Below, in pieces: positions 43,355 to 51,245 of a DNA stretch of 64,000 nucleotides. The first letter of the stretch is position 1, and each line of letters opens with the position of its first letter. The position numbers were made by a program, and so were the translations under genes. The notes under the pieces are model-generated. The model was not told the DNA's origin, did no database searches, and was given only the letters and a program-made list of their open reading frames with translations. This stretch comes from Pseudomonas atagonensis (lineage in GTDB: Bacteria > Pseudomonadota > Gammaproteobacteria > Pseudomonadales > Pseudomonadaceae), in assembly GCF_011369485.1 (NCBI RefSeq), contig NZ_VXCA01000017.1, forward strand, positions 172,532-236,531. The letters are read 5' to 3'.

Positions 43355-44326
43355 ATGGAGCTTAGCAACCAATACGATCTGGCCAAGATCTCAATCATTC
43401 TGGGCTCGCTCGCCAGCGGGCAAAACTGGGTCACCCATGCTTATGAGCAGTCCAGGGCTTTTGATATCCAGGAAGTGCAGTGCGCGTTCTTTCAGGGTGA
43501 GGAGCGTCTTTTTATTGCAGCAAACCCACGTGAGCACACGGGTGTCCTCAATATGCTCAATCGTTGCGGCGTCACCAATCTCAGCAGCCTGATGCAACTC
43601 TTGTATAAAGCGCACAAGATTTTCAGTGCACCGAGTGTGACCTTGCACTCGCTGGGTATGGCGTACTTTTACTCGGCCCAGGATCGAGACGGCTACAGTG
43701 CCGTCCACGCCGTCAATGCATCATTCAACCCCGCCCCCCTGACCGCAGAACAAACGACCAAGATCAAAAAAATTGTCGATATTGAAACAAAGCTGCCAAA
43801 AGACATCGAGGCTCCGCATGCCTGGCTGTATAAAAAACTGGCGGGCAAAAGCATTGATCCCAAGAAACTGAATACCACCACCGGCAGCCTTCACCTTGTG
43901 ACTTCGTTAGCCAGTATCGGTACGCAAACCGTCAACGTGATCGAAAACAATGAAGAGAACGTTCACGCTGAATTGGCGCTGCTCAAGTTTTTTACGAAGG
44001 GCATGGTCGAGGGTCATTTTTCAAAGAGCAAAATTTTCCTCGGTGGCAAAAAAGCCGCCTGTGAGAATTGCCAGAAATGGATTGATAACTACAAGAAAAT
44101 TCTCGTGAACGGCGCCTCACTTCATACCCCGGAAGATGCCCGTCCATCGACTACCGCAACCGATTCCACCTGCCCTTCAGAGTTCATACCAGCCCTTGTG
44201 GCGCCTGGACTGTGCAAAGTCGACACCGCTAATCCTCGTTTTAATCTGCTGTTCAGCGGCAACAGAGTGGATGCAGTCACCTGGCCTGCGCCCATTGTCG
44301 CCGTGCCGATTGCCGTCGAGGTGTAA
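43355..44326 (+). CDS. candidate deaminase-fold T6SS effector
   Basis: This is a 323-residue protein, not recognised over its first 190 residues. The region 200-245 has the zinc-site arrangement of the cytidine-deaminase superfamily: NVHAELALLKFF with His204 and Glu206 (HAE), then IFLGGKKAACENCQKW with Cys236 and Cys239 (CxxC). The spacing of about 30 residues and the G-x-KKxxCxxC form resemble bacterial toxin deaminases such as the OTT_1508-like group. There is no signal peptide, PAAR or Rhs region, so delivery would be by Hcp or VgrG. It lies first in a three-gene run before vgrG. No dedicated immunity gene is obvious. Confidence 0.65.
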   Translation: MELSNQYDLAKISIILGSLASGQNWVTHAYEQSRAFDIQEVQCAFFQGEERLFIAANPREHTGVLNMLNRCGVTNLSSLMQLLYKAHKIFSAPSVTLHSLGMAYFYSAQDRDGYSAVHAVNASFNPAPLTAEQTTKIKKIVDIETKLPKDIEAPHAWLYKKLAGKSIDPKKLNTTTGSLHLVTSLASIGTQTVNVIENNEENVHAELALLKFFTKGMVEGHFSKSKIFLGGKKAACENCQKWIDNYKKILVNGASLHTPEDARPSTTATDSTCPSEFIPALVAPGLCKVDTANPRFNLLFSGNRVDAVTWPAPIVAVPIAVEV

Positions 44327-44413
44327 CGGGCGACGGGAAATTAATGGTTTTTCCCCTCCAGCAATGCCGTGAGGGGCTGCTATCTCATGTTCAACGAGTG
44401 CGAAGGAGTGCGT

Positions 44414-45004
44414 ATGTACCGGACCGTTCTATATCGAGGCACCACTGAACTATGGGAGCAGGCTGTTATTGAAGCCAGCCTGCCGCCGATCAATGTTCCG
44501 ATTGCCGTAGGCAGCTATCTGCAGAAGGTAAAGATCATCAAACCCAATCTGGAAAACGAAATACGCACCCGGATCGCGCAAAAACCTTGTTCTACATTGC
44601 GCAGCGGCAAGGAAATCATCCTCGGAAATGTTCCTGTCCCGTTAAATCAATTGAACGCCCAGCAGATCAATCAAGAGATTGTTGCTCGGGTGGGTGTGGA
44701 AACGGCTTTCGGTACGCCCAATTACTTCAGTCATTTTGTGCCGTGCGGGACTTACTCCGGTATTTCCGAGAATTTCGGTCACGGCGGTTACTACCGATTC
44801 GAGATTCAGGGAAAGATTTACGGCCCCACCCTGCAAGACATCGAAGAATACGTCGCCGAACGCCATGCGCTGCCGTCCTATGTCATCCCGTTGTTTCGGG
44901 GTGGCAGTAACGAAGTGCTTGCCTATACCGGAAGCCTGATTACTTCGGTGGTTTTGATGCGTGGCAGCGATGTGTATCGAACGGTTTTGAACTCACTCGA
45001 TTAA
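44414..45004 (+). CDS. candidate ADP-ribosyltransferase-like protein
   Basis: This protein has 196 residues. The order of motifs suits an R-S-E type ADP-ribosyltransferase: VLYRGTTELW at the start (Arg8), TYSGISENFGHGGYYRFEIQGK in the middle (Ser115/Ser118 followed by a beta strand), and GGSNEVLAYTGSLI near the end (Glu167). These are the three regions that shape the NAD site in this fold. Similarity is by pattern only. It could instead be the immunity partner of the preceding deaminase-like protein. AAGGAG precedes the start at 44414. It is followed 29 bases later by the EEP gene. Confidence 0.5.
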   Translation: MYRTVLYRGTTELWEQAVIEASLPPINVPIAVGSYLQKVKIIKPNLENEIRTRIAQKPCSTLRSGKEIILGNVPVPLNQLNAQQINQEIVARVGVETAFGTPNYFSHFVPCGTYSGISENFGHGGYYRFEIQGKIYGPTLQDIEEYVAERHALPSYVIPLFRGGSNEVLAYTGSLITSVVLMRGSDVYRTVLNSLD

Positions 45005-45033
45005 TCGTAAAGAGCTTGCACAAGGAGCGTTGC

Positions 45034-45948
45034 ATGTACTCGATCATGATCTGGAATACGCAGCACTTCGATAATCAGCGGGCCAAGCTCTCCAGCGCGT
45101 ATTCGGATAAAAAGCAGTTTCTGGACTATTTCATTCAGCAAAAGAAGCCAGACATTATTGCTCTGTTTGAAGTGGGCAAAACCGGATCGATCAATGAAAG
45201 TCTGGTCAGCGACTTGATGGGCAGCTACACCCTCGCCTCGGTGCTCGCGCAGGAAGGAGGCAAGAAGAAACACACCACCCTCGGTTCCATGGTGCTGATT
45301 CGCGATGCCATCGCCAAAGAGTTCGACGATGTCACCGAGCGTTACATTCTCTCGGACACCGAACAACGCGCACCGCTGATCATTCGCCACAAAGCTTCAA
45401 GTTATGGTTTTGCGTTCTATCACGCCAACGCGTCCTACATGGCACCCGGCAACATTCTCGACACCATCGGTTTCATCGAGAGCAACGCCGATAATCTGGG
45501 TATCAAACAGTTGCTGTTTTTTGGCGGCGATCTGAACGTGAATGCCGTCGAAGGGCCCGAGACAATGCTCGGCATGAGCAGATTGCTGCCCAAAGGTGCC
45601 GGCTATACCCATTTGAGCGTGCGTAATGTCACCTTGCAGCGGGCGACCAACGAACTGCGCCTGCGCCAGGAATTCGGGCAGGACATGCACCATACGCCGC
45701 ATTCCTATCTCGAACACTACATGAACATGGAAGCCATCGAGCGTTGCGAAATACTGCCCATCCTGTTGATGCTCGACTACGCCTATGTTCATGCCCCACA
45801 CGCTTGGGAGGCGAGCTGCGACGGTAGCGTTCAAATCGAAAGCGACATGGATGGAAACACCGTCAGCATCTCGCCGCGCTGCCTGGGCCAAGCCATTCGC
45901 AGCGACCATTTCCCGGTGTTGTTCACGCTCAAGGCTACACTCGAATAA
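45034..45948 (+). CDS. endonuclease/exonuclease/phosphatase-fold protein, candidate effector
   Basis: This 304-residue protein has all active-site motifs of the EEP (DNase I / CdtB / inositol-phosphatase) superfamily: WNTQHF (Asn8), PDIIALFEVGKT (Glu46), YHANAS (His130), GGDLNVNA (Asp166, Asn168), LDYAYVH (Asp248) and RSDHFPVL (Asp291, His292). These make a metal-dependent phosphodiesterase very likely. The substrate may be DNA, RNA, a phospholipid or a phosphoinositide. There is no signal peptide. AAGGAG at 45022-45027 sets the start. The gene lies 19 bases before vgrG, the usual place of a VgrG-loaded effector. Confidence 0.75.
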   Translation: MYSIMIWNTQHFDNQRAKLSSAYSDKKQFLDYFIQQKKPDIIALFEVGKTGSINESLVSDLMGSYTLASVLAQEGGKKKHTTLGSMVLIRDAIAKEFDDVTERYILSDTEQRAPLIIRHKASSYGFAFYHANASYMAPGNILDTIGFIESNADNLGIKQLLFFGGDLNVNAVEGPETMLGMSRLLPKGAGYTHLSVRNVTLQRATNELRLRQEFGQDMHHTPHSYLEHYMNMEAIERCEILPILLMLDYAYVHAPHAWEASCDGSVQIESDMDGNTVSISPRCLGQAIRSDHFPVLFTLKATLE

Positions 45949-45967
45949 CTCTCGTAAAGGTCGCTCA

Positions 45968-47977
45968 ATGCCCCGTTCCACCGACAGCAACACTACGCTC
46001 TCCCTCACCGCCACCTCGCTGTCGGCGCTTTACCCTGAGTCGCTCTCCGGTGAGGAAGCCCTGAACACCCTCGGCGTTCAAACCCTCAACGGATTGAACG
46101 ACGGTGCCTCGCTCACCCTCACCAGCGCCGTTGCCACACACGTCACCACCACCCTGCACAACGACGCTCAATTGCGCCCGTTCGATGCCTTGGTCGCTGA
46201 AATTCGCCAACTCCCCGCCGATGCCACCGCCGAGCGCTATCAGCTGGTTCTAAGGCCGTGGCTCTGGTGGCTGACCCTGGCCAGCAACAACCGCGTGTTC
46301 CAGAACCTCGCCACGTCAGACATCGTCACGACGATTTTCAAGGCCCACGGCTTCACTGACTTCAAGCTGTCGCTGACCGGCAGTTACACCCCACGCGAGT
46401 ACTGCGTGCAGTATGGGGAAACCGATTTTGCTTTTGTCTCGCGGCTACTGGAAGAGGAAGGCATCTTCTGGTTTTTCACCCACGAGGACGGCAAGCACAC
46501 GCTCGTGCTGGGTGATAGCAACGACGCTTTCGTACAGATACCCAACGGGCCGACGGTCAAGTACCTGGGCCAGGGATTGGGCGAACGTGAACTGCATGGG
46601 ATCCGCTCCGGGCAAGTGTGTCTGCAAGCGGTAGCCGGAGTGTATCGGGCGACGGATTACGAATTCACCACGCCGACCACTTCACTCTATGGCCAGGCCG
46701 AGGCCGTGGCCGGGCCGCGTTCGATCTACGAGCATCCCGGCGGTTACAACGCCAAGGCTCGGGGCGATGCGTTGACCAAGCAGCGTGTCGACGGTTTGCG
46801 CAGCGAGGAGAAACGCTTCGTCGGCGAGAGCGACTGTCGCTGGCTGATTCCGGGACACTGGTTCACCCTCGATGGCCACGAAGACACAAGCCTGAACGTC
46901 GATTGGGTCGTCACGCGGGTCACCCACGACGCCAGCCACGAAAGCTATCGCAACCGCTTCGAAGCGATCCCCAAGGCCACGCCGTTTCGTCCGCAACGTG
47001 TCACGCCAAAACCGCGCATGCATCCGCAAACAGCGATCGTGGTCGGCAAGTCCGGCGAAGAAATCTGGACCGACGAATACGGCCGGATCAAGTTGCAGTT
47101 CCCTTGGGATCGCGACGGCAAGAATGACGAAACCAGTTCCTGCTGGGTACGCGTGGTGCTGCCTTGGAGCGGCAAGGGTTTCGGCATGCAGTTCGTGCCG
47201 CGCATCGGTCAGGAAGTCATCGTGACCTTTATCGACGGTGATCCGGATCGACCACTGGTGACCGGTTGCGTCTACAACGGCGACAACGCCCTGCCCTATG
47301 CCTTGCCCGCCAACCAGACTCAATCGGGAATCAAGACCCAATCGTCCAAGGGCGGTGGTGGGTTCAACGAGCTGCGTTTTGAGGATAAGAAGGACGCCGA
47401 AGAAGTGTTCCTGCAAGCGCAGAAAGATCTGAAGATCAACGTGCTCAACGACACCAATGCCGCCGTCGGTCACGACGAAACCCTGACGGTACAAAACGCC
47501 CGCACCCGCACGGTCAAGGACGGCGACGAAACCGTGACCCTGGAAAAAGGCAAACGCAGCGTCACTATCCAGACCGGCAGCGACAGCCTCGATGTGAAGG
47601 ACAGCCGCACGGTCAAGGTTGGCGCCGACCAGAATCACAGCACCGGCGGTAACTACACCGACAAGGTCACCGGCGATTACAGCCTGACCGTGGACGGCAA
47701 CCTGACGATCAAAGTCAGTGGCACGCTCACCCTGCAAAGCGGCGGCAGTTTCACGATCAAGAGCGGCGCCGATCTGGCGACCTCGGCCAGCACCTCGATC
47801 ACCCACAAGGCCGGCACCGCCATGACCAATCAGGCTGGCACTTCACTGGACAACAAGGCCGGCACCACGCTGACCAACGACGCCGGCATCAGCCTGACCA
47901 ACAAGGGCGCGGCCTCACAGACCGTGGACGGCGGCGGCATGCTGACCATCAAGGGCGGCCTGGTGCAGGTCAACTGA
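45968..47977 (+). CDS. vgrG: type VI spike protein VgrG (TssI)
   Basis: This is the trimeric puncturing spike of the secretion tube, 669 residues. The gp27-like part includes WLWWLTLASNNRVFQN and EYCVQYGETDFAFVSRLLEEEGIF. The gp5-like OB fold has TDEYGRIKLQFPWDRDG and ends at PDRPLVTGCVYNG. A beta-helix of short repeats (TVxxGxxT, then AGTxLTNxAG) closes the chain, with no fused effector domain. The first 60 residues are a short, low-complexity serine/leucine/threonine version of the usual N-terminus. An AAAGG precedes the start. It is probably the carrier for the three upstream effector candidates. Confidence 0.94.
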   Translation: MPRSTDSNTTLSLTATSLSALYPESLSGEEALNTLGVQTLNGLNDGASLTLTSAVATHVTTTLHNDAQLRPFDALVAEIRQLPADATAERYQLVLRPWLWWLTLASNNRVFQNLATSDIVTTIFKAHGFTDFKLSLTGSYTPREYCVQYGETDFAFVSRLLEEEGIFWFFTHEDGKHTLVLGDSNDAFVQIPNGPTVKYLGQGLGERELHGIRSGQVCLQAVAGVYRATDYEFTTPTTSLYGQAEAVAGPRSIYEHPGGYNAKARGDALTKQRVDGLRSEEKRFVGESDCRWLIPGHWFTLDGHEDTSLNVDWVVTRVTHDASHESYRNRFEAIPKATPFRPQRVTPKPRMHPQTAIVVGKSGEEIWTDEYGRIKLQFPWDRDGKNDETSSCWVRVVLPWSGKGFGMQFVPRIGQEVIVTFIDGDPDRPLVTGCVYNGDNALPYALPANQTQSGIKTQSSKGGGGFNELRFEDKKDAEEVFLQAQKDLKINVLNDTNAAVGHDETLTVQNARTRTVKDGDETVTLEKGKRSVTIQTGSDSLDVKDSRTVKVGADQNHSTGGNYTDKVTGDYSLTVDGNLTIKVSGTLTLQSGGSFTIKSGADLATSASTSITHKAGTAMTNQAGTSLDNKAGTTLTNDAGISLTNKGAASQTVDGGGMLTIKGGLVQVN

Positions 47978-47989
47978 CAAGGAGCAGGC

Positions 47990-48532
47990 ATGGCGATCAC
48001 ACCGCTGGATCTACAACAGGATGACAAGCAGGTGAAGGGGCGTTTGCAGGACGGTCAACTCGAAGGTCCGTTGAACATCAAAGATGACGGGCGCAAACAG
48101 GCGGATCTGCATTACAGCCAGGGTGAATTGCAGGGCATGTCACTGCTTTATCACCCCAACGGCAAAGTCTCGGCGCAGATGCCGTTCGTGCGCGACAAGC
48201 TGCAGGGCGTGGCGAGTTTTTTTGCCCCTGAAGGTTTTTTGCAGCGCAAGGCAACTTACCGCCGAGGGTTGTTGCACGGTGAGGCGTTCAATTACTTTCC
48301 CGACGGGCAAGTGGCGGAGGCCGAGTTCTATCGCGATGGCGTGCGTGAGGGGCGTTATCAGCGTTTTCATCCGAACGGGAAAACGGCGGTCGACGCCCGG
48401 TATGTGAATGGGCAGTTGCTGGAGCCCGAGCAAGGGTTTGCCGAGGATGGGCGGCCGTTGGGCGCGGATGGCAAGCCGATTTCGCGGGTGCGCTGGTGGT
48501 TTCGCAAGTGGGCGGATCCGCAACAGGCCTGA
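47990..48532 (+). CDS. MORN-repeat / YwqK-like protein
   Basis: This is a 180-residue protein made of repeated MORN-variant units (DGQLEGPLNIK, GELQGMSLLYHPNGK, RGLLHGEAFNYFPDGQ, DGVREGRYQRFHPNGK), the form annotated as YwqK-type. In B. subtilis YwqK is linked to a polymorphic toxin (YwqJ). In Pseudomonas such genes often stand after vgrG. It may be an immunity or adaptor protein; the sequence does not decide. It starts 12 bases after the vgrG stop and is therefore co-transcribed. Confidence 0.8.
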   Translation: MAITPLDLQQDDKQVKGRLQDGQLEGPLNIKDDGRKQADLHYSQGELQGMSLLYHPNGKVSAQMPFVRDKLQGVASFFAPEGFLQRKATYRRGLLHGEAFNYFPDGQVAEAEFYRDGVREGRYQRFHPNGKTAVDARYVNGQLLEPEQGFAEDGRPLGADGKPISRVRWWFRKWADPQQA

Positions 48533-48536
48533 AAAG

Positions 48537-48715
48537 CCCCTCACCCTAGCCCTCTCCCGGAGGGAGAGGGAACCGACCGAGCCGTCTTGCTTCATACATC
48601 GACCTGCAAGACCGAGTCGATTATGGATTCACAGCAAGACTTTCACGTCGGCGTAGTTCATCAATATCCCCCAATCGGCTCCCTCTCCCTCCGGGAGAGG
48701 GCTGGGGTGAGGGGG
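48537..48715. repeat. MITE-like palindromic element, copy 1
   Basis: The 179-bp element begins CCCCTCACCCTAGCCCTCTC and ends with the inverse, GAGAGGGCTGGGGTGAGGGG. Each end also folds by itself (CCCTCTCCC-GGAG-GGAGAGGG). The interior (TTATGGATTCACAGCAAGAC and flanks) recurs in the opposite direction at 59123-59429. It fills the space between the MORN and PAAR-like genes and has no coding capacity of its own. Confidence 0.85.
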
Positions 48716-48740
48716 CTGGATTTCGCGCCAAATACAAAAC

Positions 48741-49136
48741 TCAGGGAATCAACATCTGCATCTGCCCCGGCATCGCGATCTTGATCACCCCCGCCCAGTT
48801 GCACATCAACGTGCTGTTGGCATCGATCGCCGGCATCCCGCCCAGTAACAACGTCGGCGCCCCACCGGGAATCCACGGTGTCGCCGTCGCCGGAATGCAT
48901 GGCATCGGCGTCAACACGCCCAAAGCCGCAGCCGTGGCAGCGGCGACCATCGGGTTAGCCATGCTCATGCACACGCCAAACGGCAGGATGTTGACCAGCG
49001 GAATATGATCCATGATGTTCGCCGCCGGCATCCCGCCGGTCAGCGTGCGGTTGACCGGCAGCACGTTGAGCATCGCCGGCGCGGCGCCGAAGCTGCATTG
49101 CAATGTGGCAGTGGCACAGACTTGCGGACAGCCCAT
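48741..49136 (-). CDS. PAAR-like spike-tip protein (DUF4280 type)
   Basis: This 131-residue protein has the Cys/Pro/Gly-rich pattern of DUF4280, the PAAR-like family that sharpens VgrG spikes and carries effectors: ATLQCSFGAAPAMLNVLP, IMDHIPLVNILPFGVC, PMPCIPATATPWIPGG and LMCNWAGVIKI. No toxin domain is fused. AAGGAG seven bases upstream supports the start at 49136. It is transcribed toward vgrG, from which it is separated by the MORN gene and a MITE-like element, and is probably the tip for this VgrG. Confidence 0.88.
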   Translation of the reverse strand: MGCPQVCATATLQCSFGAAPAMLNVLPVNRTLTGGMPAANIMDHIPLVNILPFGVCMSMANPMVAAATAAALGVLTPMPCIPATATPWIPGGAPTLLLGGMPAIDANSTLMCNWAGVIKIAMPGQMQMLIP

Positions 49137-49326
49137 TTCACGACTCCTTCGTGGACACGGCATACCCGCTAAACCTTAGTCGCCAGCGGCCCGCCGTGCA
49201 CATTCCCAAAGGTGATTATCGTGCAACACGCTAACCTATAAGACCGACCCGCGCTTGTGGCTGCCCGAGCGCGCCATTAGATTAGCCAATGATGTCTGGC
49301 CTCCAAAATAAGCAGAAGGGATAAGC

Positions 49327-50394
49327 ATGGCGCTTACTGACCAGTCCACCCGTATCCGCTCTGGCGAAGAACTCGATGCCAGCCTGATCGACCCGTACCT
49401 CAAGGCGCACATTCCAGGCCTGACCGGCACGCCGCAGATCAGCCAGTTTCCCGGCGGCGCGTCGAACCTGACCTACCTGCTGGAATACCCGGATCAGGAA
49501 TTCGTCCTGCGCCGCCCGCCGTTCGGCCACAAGGCCAAGTCCGCCCACGACATGGGCCGCGAATTCCGCATCCTCAACCAGTTGCGCGACGGTTTCCCGT
49601 ATTGCCCGAAAGCCTACGTGCACTGCACCGACGAATCAGTGATCGGCGCCGAGTTCTACGTGATGGAACGGGTCAACGGCATCATCCTGCGCTCGGACCT
49701 GCCGCCGGAACTGGGCTTGGATTCGGCGAAAACCGAAGCCCTGTGCAAGAGCTTCATCGACCGTTTCGTCGAACTGCACCGCGTTGACTACAACGCTTGC
49801 GGCCTCGGCGATCTGGGCAAGCCGGAAGGCTACGTCGCCCGCCAGATCAAAGGCTGGAGCGAACGCTACGAAAAAGCCCTGACCCCGGACGCGCCGCACT
49901 GGGAAGCGGTCAAGGCGTGGCTCAACGACAAGATGCCGGCCGATCACCCGACCTCGAGCATCGTCCACAACGACTACCGCTTCGACAACGTCATCCTCGA
50001 TCCGAACAACCCGATGCAGATCATCGGCGTACTCGACTGGGAACTGACCACCCTCGGCGATCCGCTGATGGACCTGGGCAACACCCTCGCCTACTGGATC
50101 CAGGCCGACGACCCGGCACCGGTGCAACTGATGCGCCGCCAGCCAAGCCACGCCCCGGGCATGCTGACCCGCCGCGAATTCGTCGACTACTACGCCGAGC
50201 GCTCGGGCATCCAGATCGACAATTTCGACTTCTACTACACCTACGGCCTGTTCCGCCTGGCCGGCATCGTGCAGCAGATCTACTACCGCTTCTTCCATGG
50301 CCAGACCCAGGACAAACGCTTCGCGCAGTTCATTCACATGAACAAACTGCTGGAGCAGATGAGCCTGCAGGTCATTGCCAAATCCAGCCTCTGA
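49327..50394 (+). CDS. APH-fold phosphotransferase family protein (ACAD10/11-like)
   Basis: This protein of 355 residues has the aminoglycoside-phosphotransferase / choline-kinase fold. The catalytic loop SIVHNDYRFDNVILDP and the metal-binding GVLDWELTTLGDPLMDLGNTL are intact, with an N-terminal nucleotide-binding stretch FPGGASNLTYLLEY. It matches the ACAD10/11-type subgroup, thought to phosphorylate hydroxyacyl-CoA in the breakdown of 4-hydroxy acids rather than to give drug resistance. An SDR gene follows after 38 bases and fits the same pathway. Confidence 0.88.
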   Translation: MALTDQSTRIRSGEELDASLIDPYLKAHIPGLTGTPQISQFPGGASNLTYLLEYPDQEFVLRRPPFGHKAKSAHDMGREFRILNQLRDGFPYCPKAYVHCTDESVIGAEFYVMERVNGIILRSDLPPELGLDSAKTEALCKSFIDRFVELHRVDYNACGLGDLGKPEGYVARQIKGWSERYEKALTPDAPHWEAVKAWLNDKMPADHPTSSIVHNDYRFDNVILDPNNPMQIIGVLDWELTTLGDPLMDLGNTLAYWIQADDPAPVQLMRRQPSHAPGMLTRREFVDYYAERSGIQIDNFDFYYTYGLFRLAGIVQQIYYRFFHGQTQDKRFAQFIHMNKLLEQMSLQVIAKSSL

Positions 50395-50432
50395 TGACGG
50401 CGTTATAACAAGGCTTACTACAAGGGAATCCC

Positions 50433-51200
50433 ATGTCCAAGACTCAGTTGTTCGACCTCGACGGCAAGATCGCTTTCGTCTCCGGCGCCAGCCGCGGCAT
50501 CGGTGAAGCCATCGCCAAACTGCTGGCCCAGCAAGGCGCCCACGTCATCGTTTCGAGCCGCAAACTCGAAGGCTGCCAACACGTGGCCGACGCCATCATC
50601 GCCGCCGGCGGCAAAGCCACCGCCGTGGCTTGCCACATCGGTGAAATGGAGCAGATTGCCCAGGTGTTCGCCGGGATCAGGGAACAGTTCGGCCGCCTCG
50701 ACATTCTGGTCAACAACGCCGCGACCAACCCGCAGTTCTGCAACGTGCTGGACACCGACCTCGGCGCCTTCCAGAAAACTGTCGACGTGAACATCCGCGG
50801 CTACTTCTTCATGTCGGTGGAAGCCGGCAAGTTGATGCGCGAAAACGGTGGCGGCAGCATCATCAACGTGGCATCGATCAACGGCATTTCGCCGGGGATC
50901 TTCCAGGGCATCTACTCGGTGACCAAGGCCGCGGTGATCAACATGACCAAAGTCTTCGCCAAGGAATGCGCGCAATTCGGCATCCGCTGCAACGCCCTGC
51001 TGCCAGGCCTGACCGACACCAAGTTCGCCTCGGCGCTGGTGAAAAACGACGCGATTCTCAAGCAGGCACTGACACAGATCCCGCTCAAGCGCGTGGCCGA
51101 TCCGAGCGAAATGGCCGGGGCGGTGCTGTATCTGGCGAGCGATGCGTCGAGCTATACGACTGGTGTGTCGCTGAATGTGGACGGCGGTTTCCTGTCCTGA
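50433..51200 (+). CDS. short-chain dehydrogenase/reductase
   Basis: This is an NAD(P)-dependent SDR of 255 residues. The cofactor motif SGASRGIG is at 17-24, NNAA at 94-97, and the catalytic triad comprises Ser148 and Tyr161-x3-Lys165 (YSVTK). The C-terminal LNVDGGFLS is typical of the classical group. An AAGGGAAT sequence precedes the start. It is second in a two-gene operon with the APH-fold gene, ending in a strong terminator. The substrate is unknown; a hydroxyacyl-CoA or hydroxy acid is suggested by the neighbour. Confidence 0.9.
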   Translation: MSKTQLFDLDGKIAFVSGASRGIGEAIAKLLAQQGAHVIVSSRKLEGCQHVADAIIAAGGKATAVACHIGEMEQIAQVFAGIREQFGRLDILVNNAATNPQFCNVLDTDLGAFQKTVDVNIRGYFFMSVEAGKLMRENGGGSIINVASINGISPGIFQGIYSVTKAAVINMTKVFAKECAQFGIRCNALLPGLTDTKFASALVKNDAILKQALTQIPLKRVADPSEMAGAVLYLASDASSYTTGVSLNVDGGFLS

Positions 51201-51220
51201 TCCGGCGCTGACGCAAAAGA

Positions 51221-51245
51221 AAAGGCAGCCAAGGGCTGCCTTTTT
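51221..51245. terminator. bidirectional intrinsic terminator
   Basis: The stem AAAGGCAGC/GCTGCCTTT with a CAAGG loop has T runs on both strands. It separates the convergent SDR and TRIC genes and can stop both transcripts. Confidence 0.9.
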
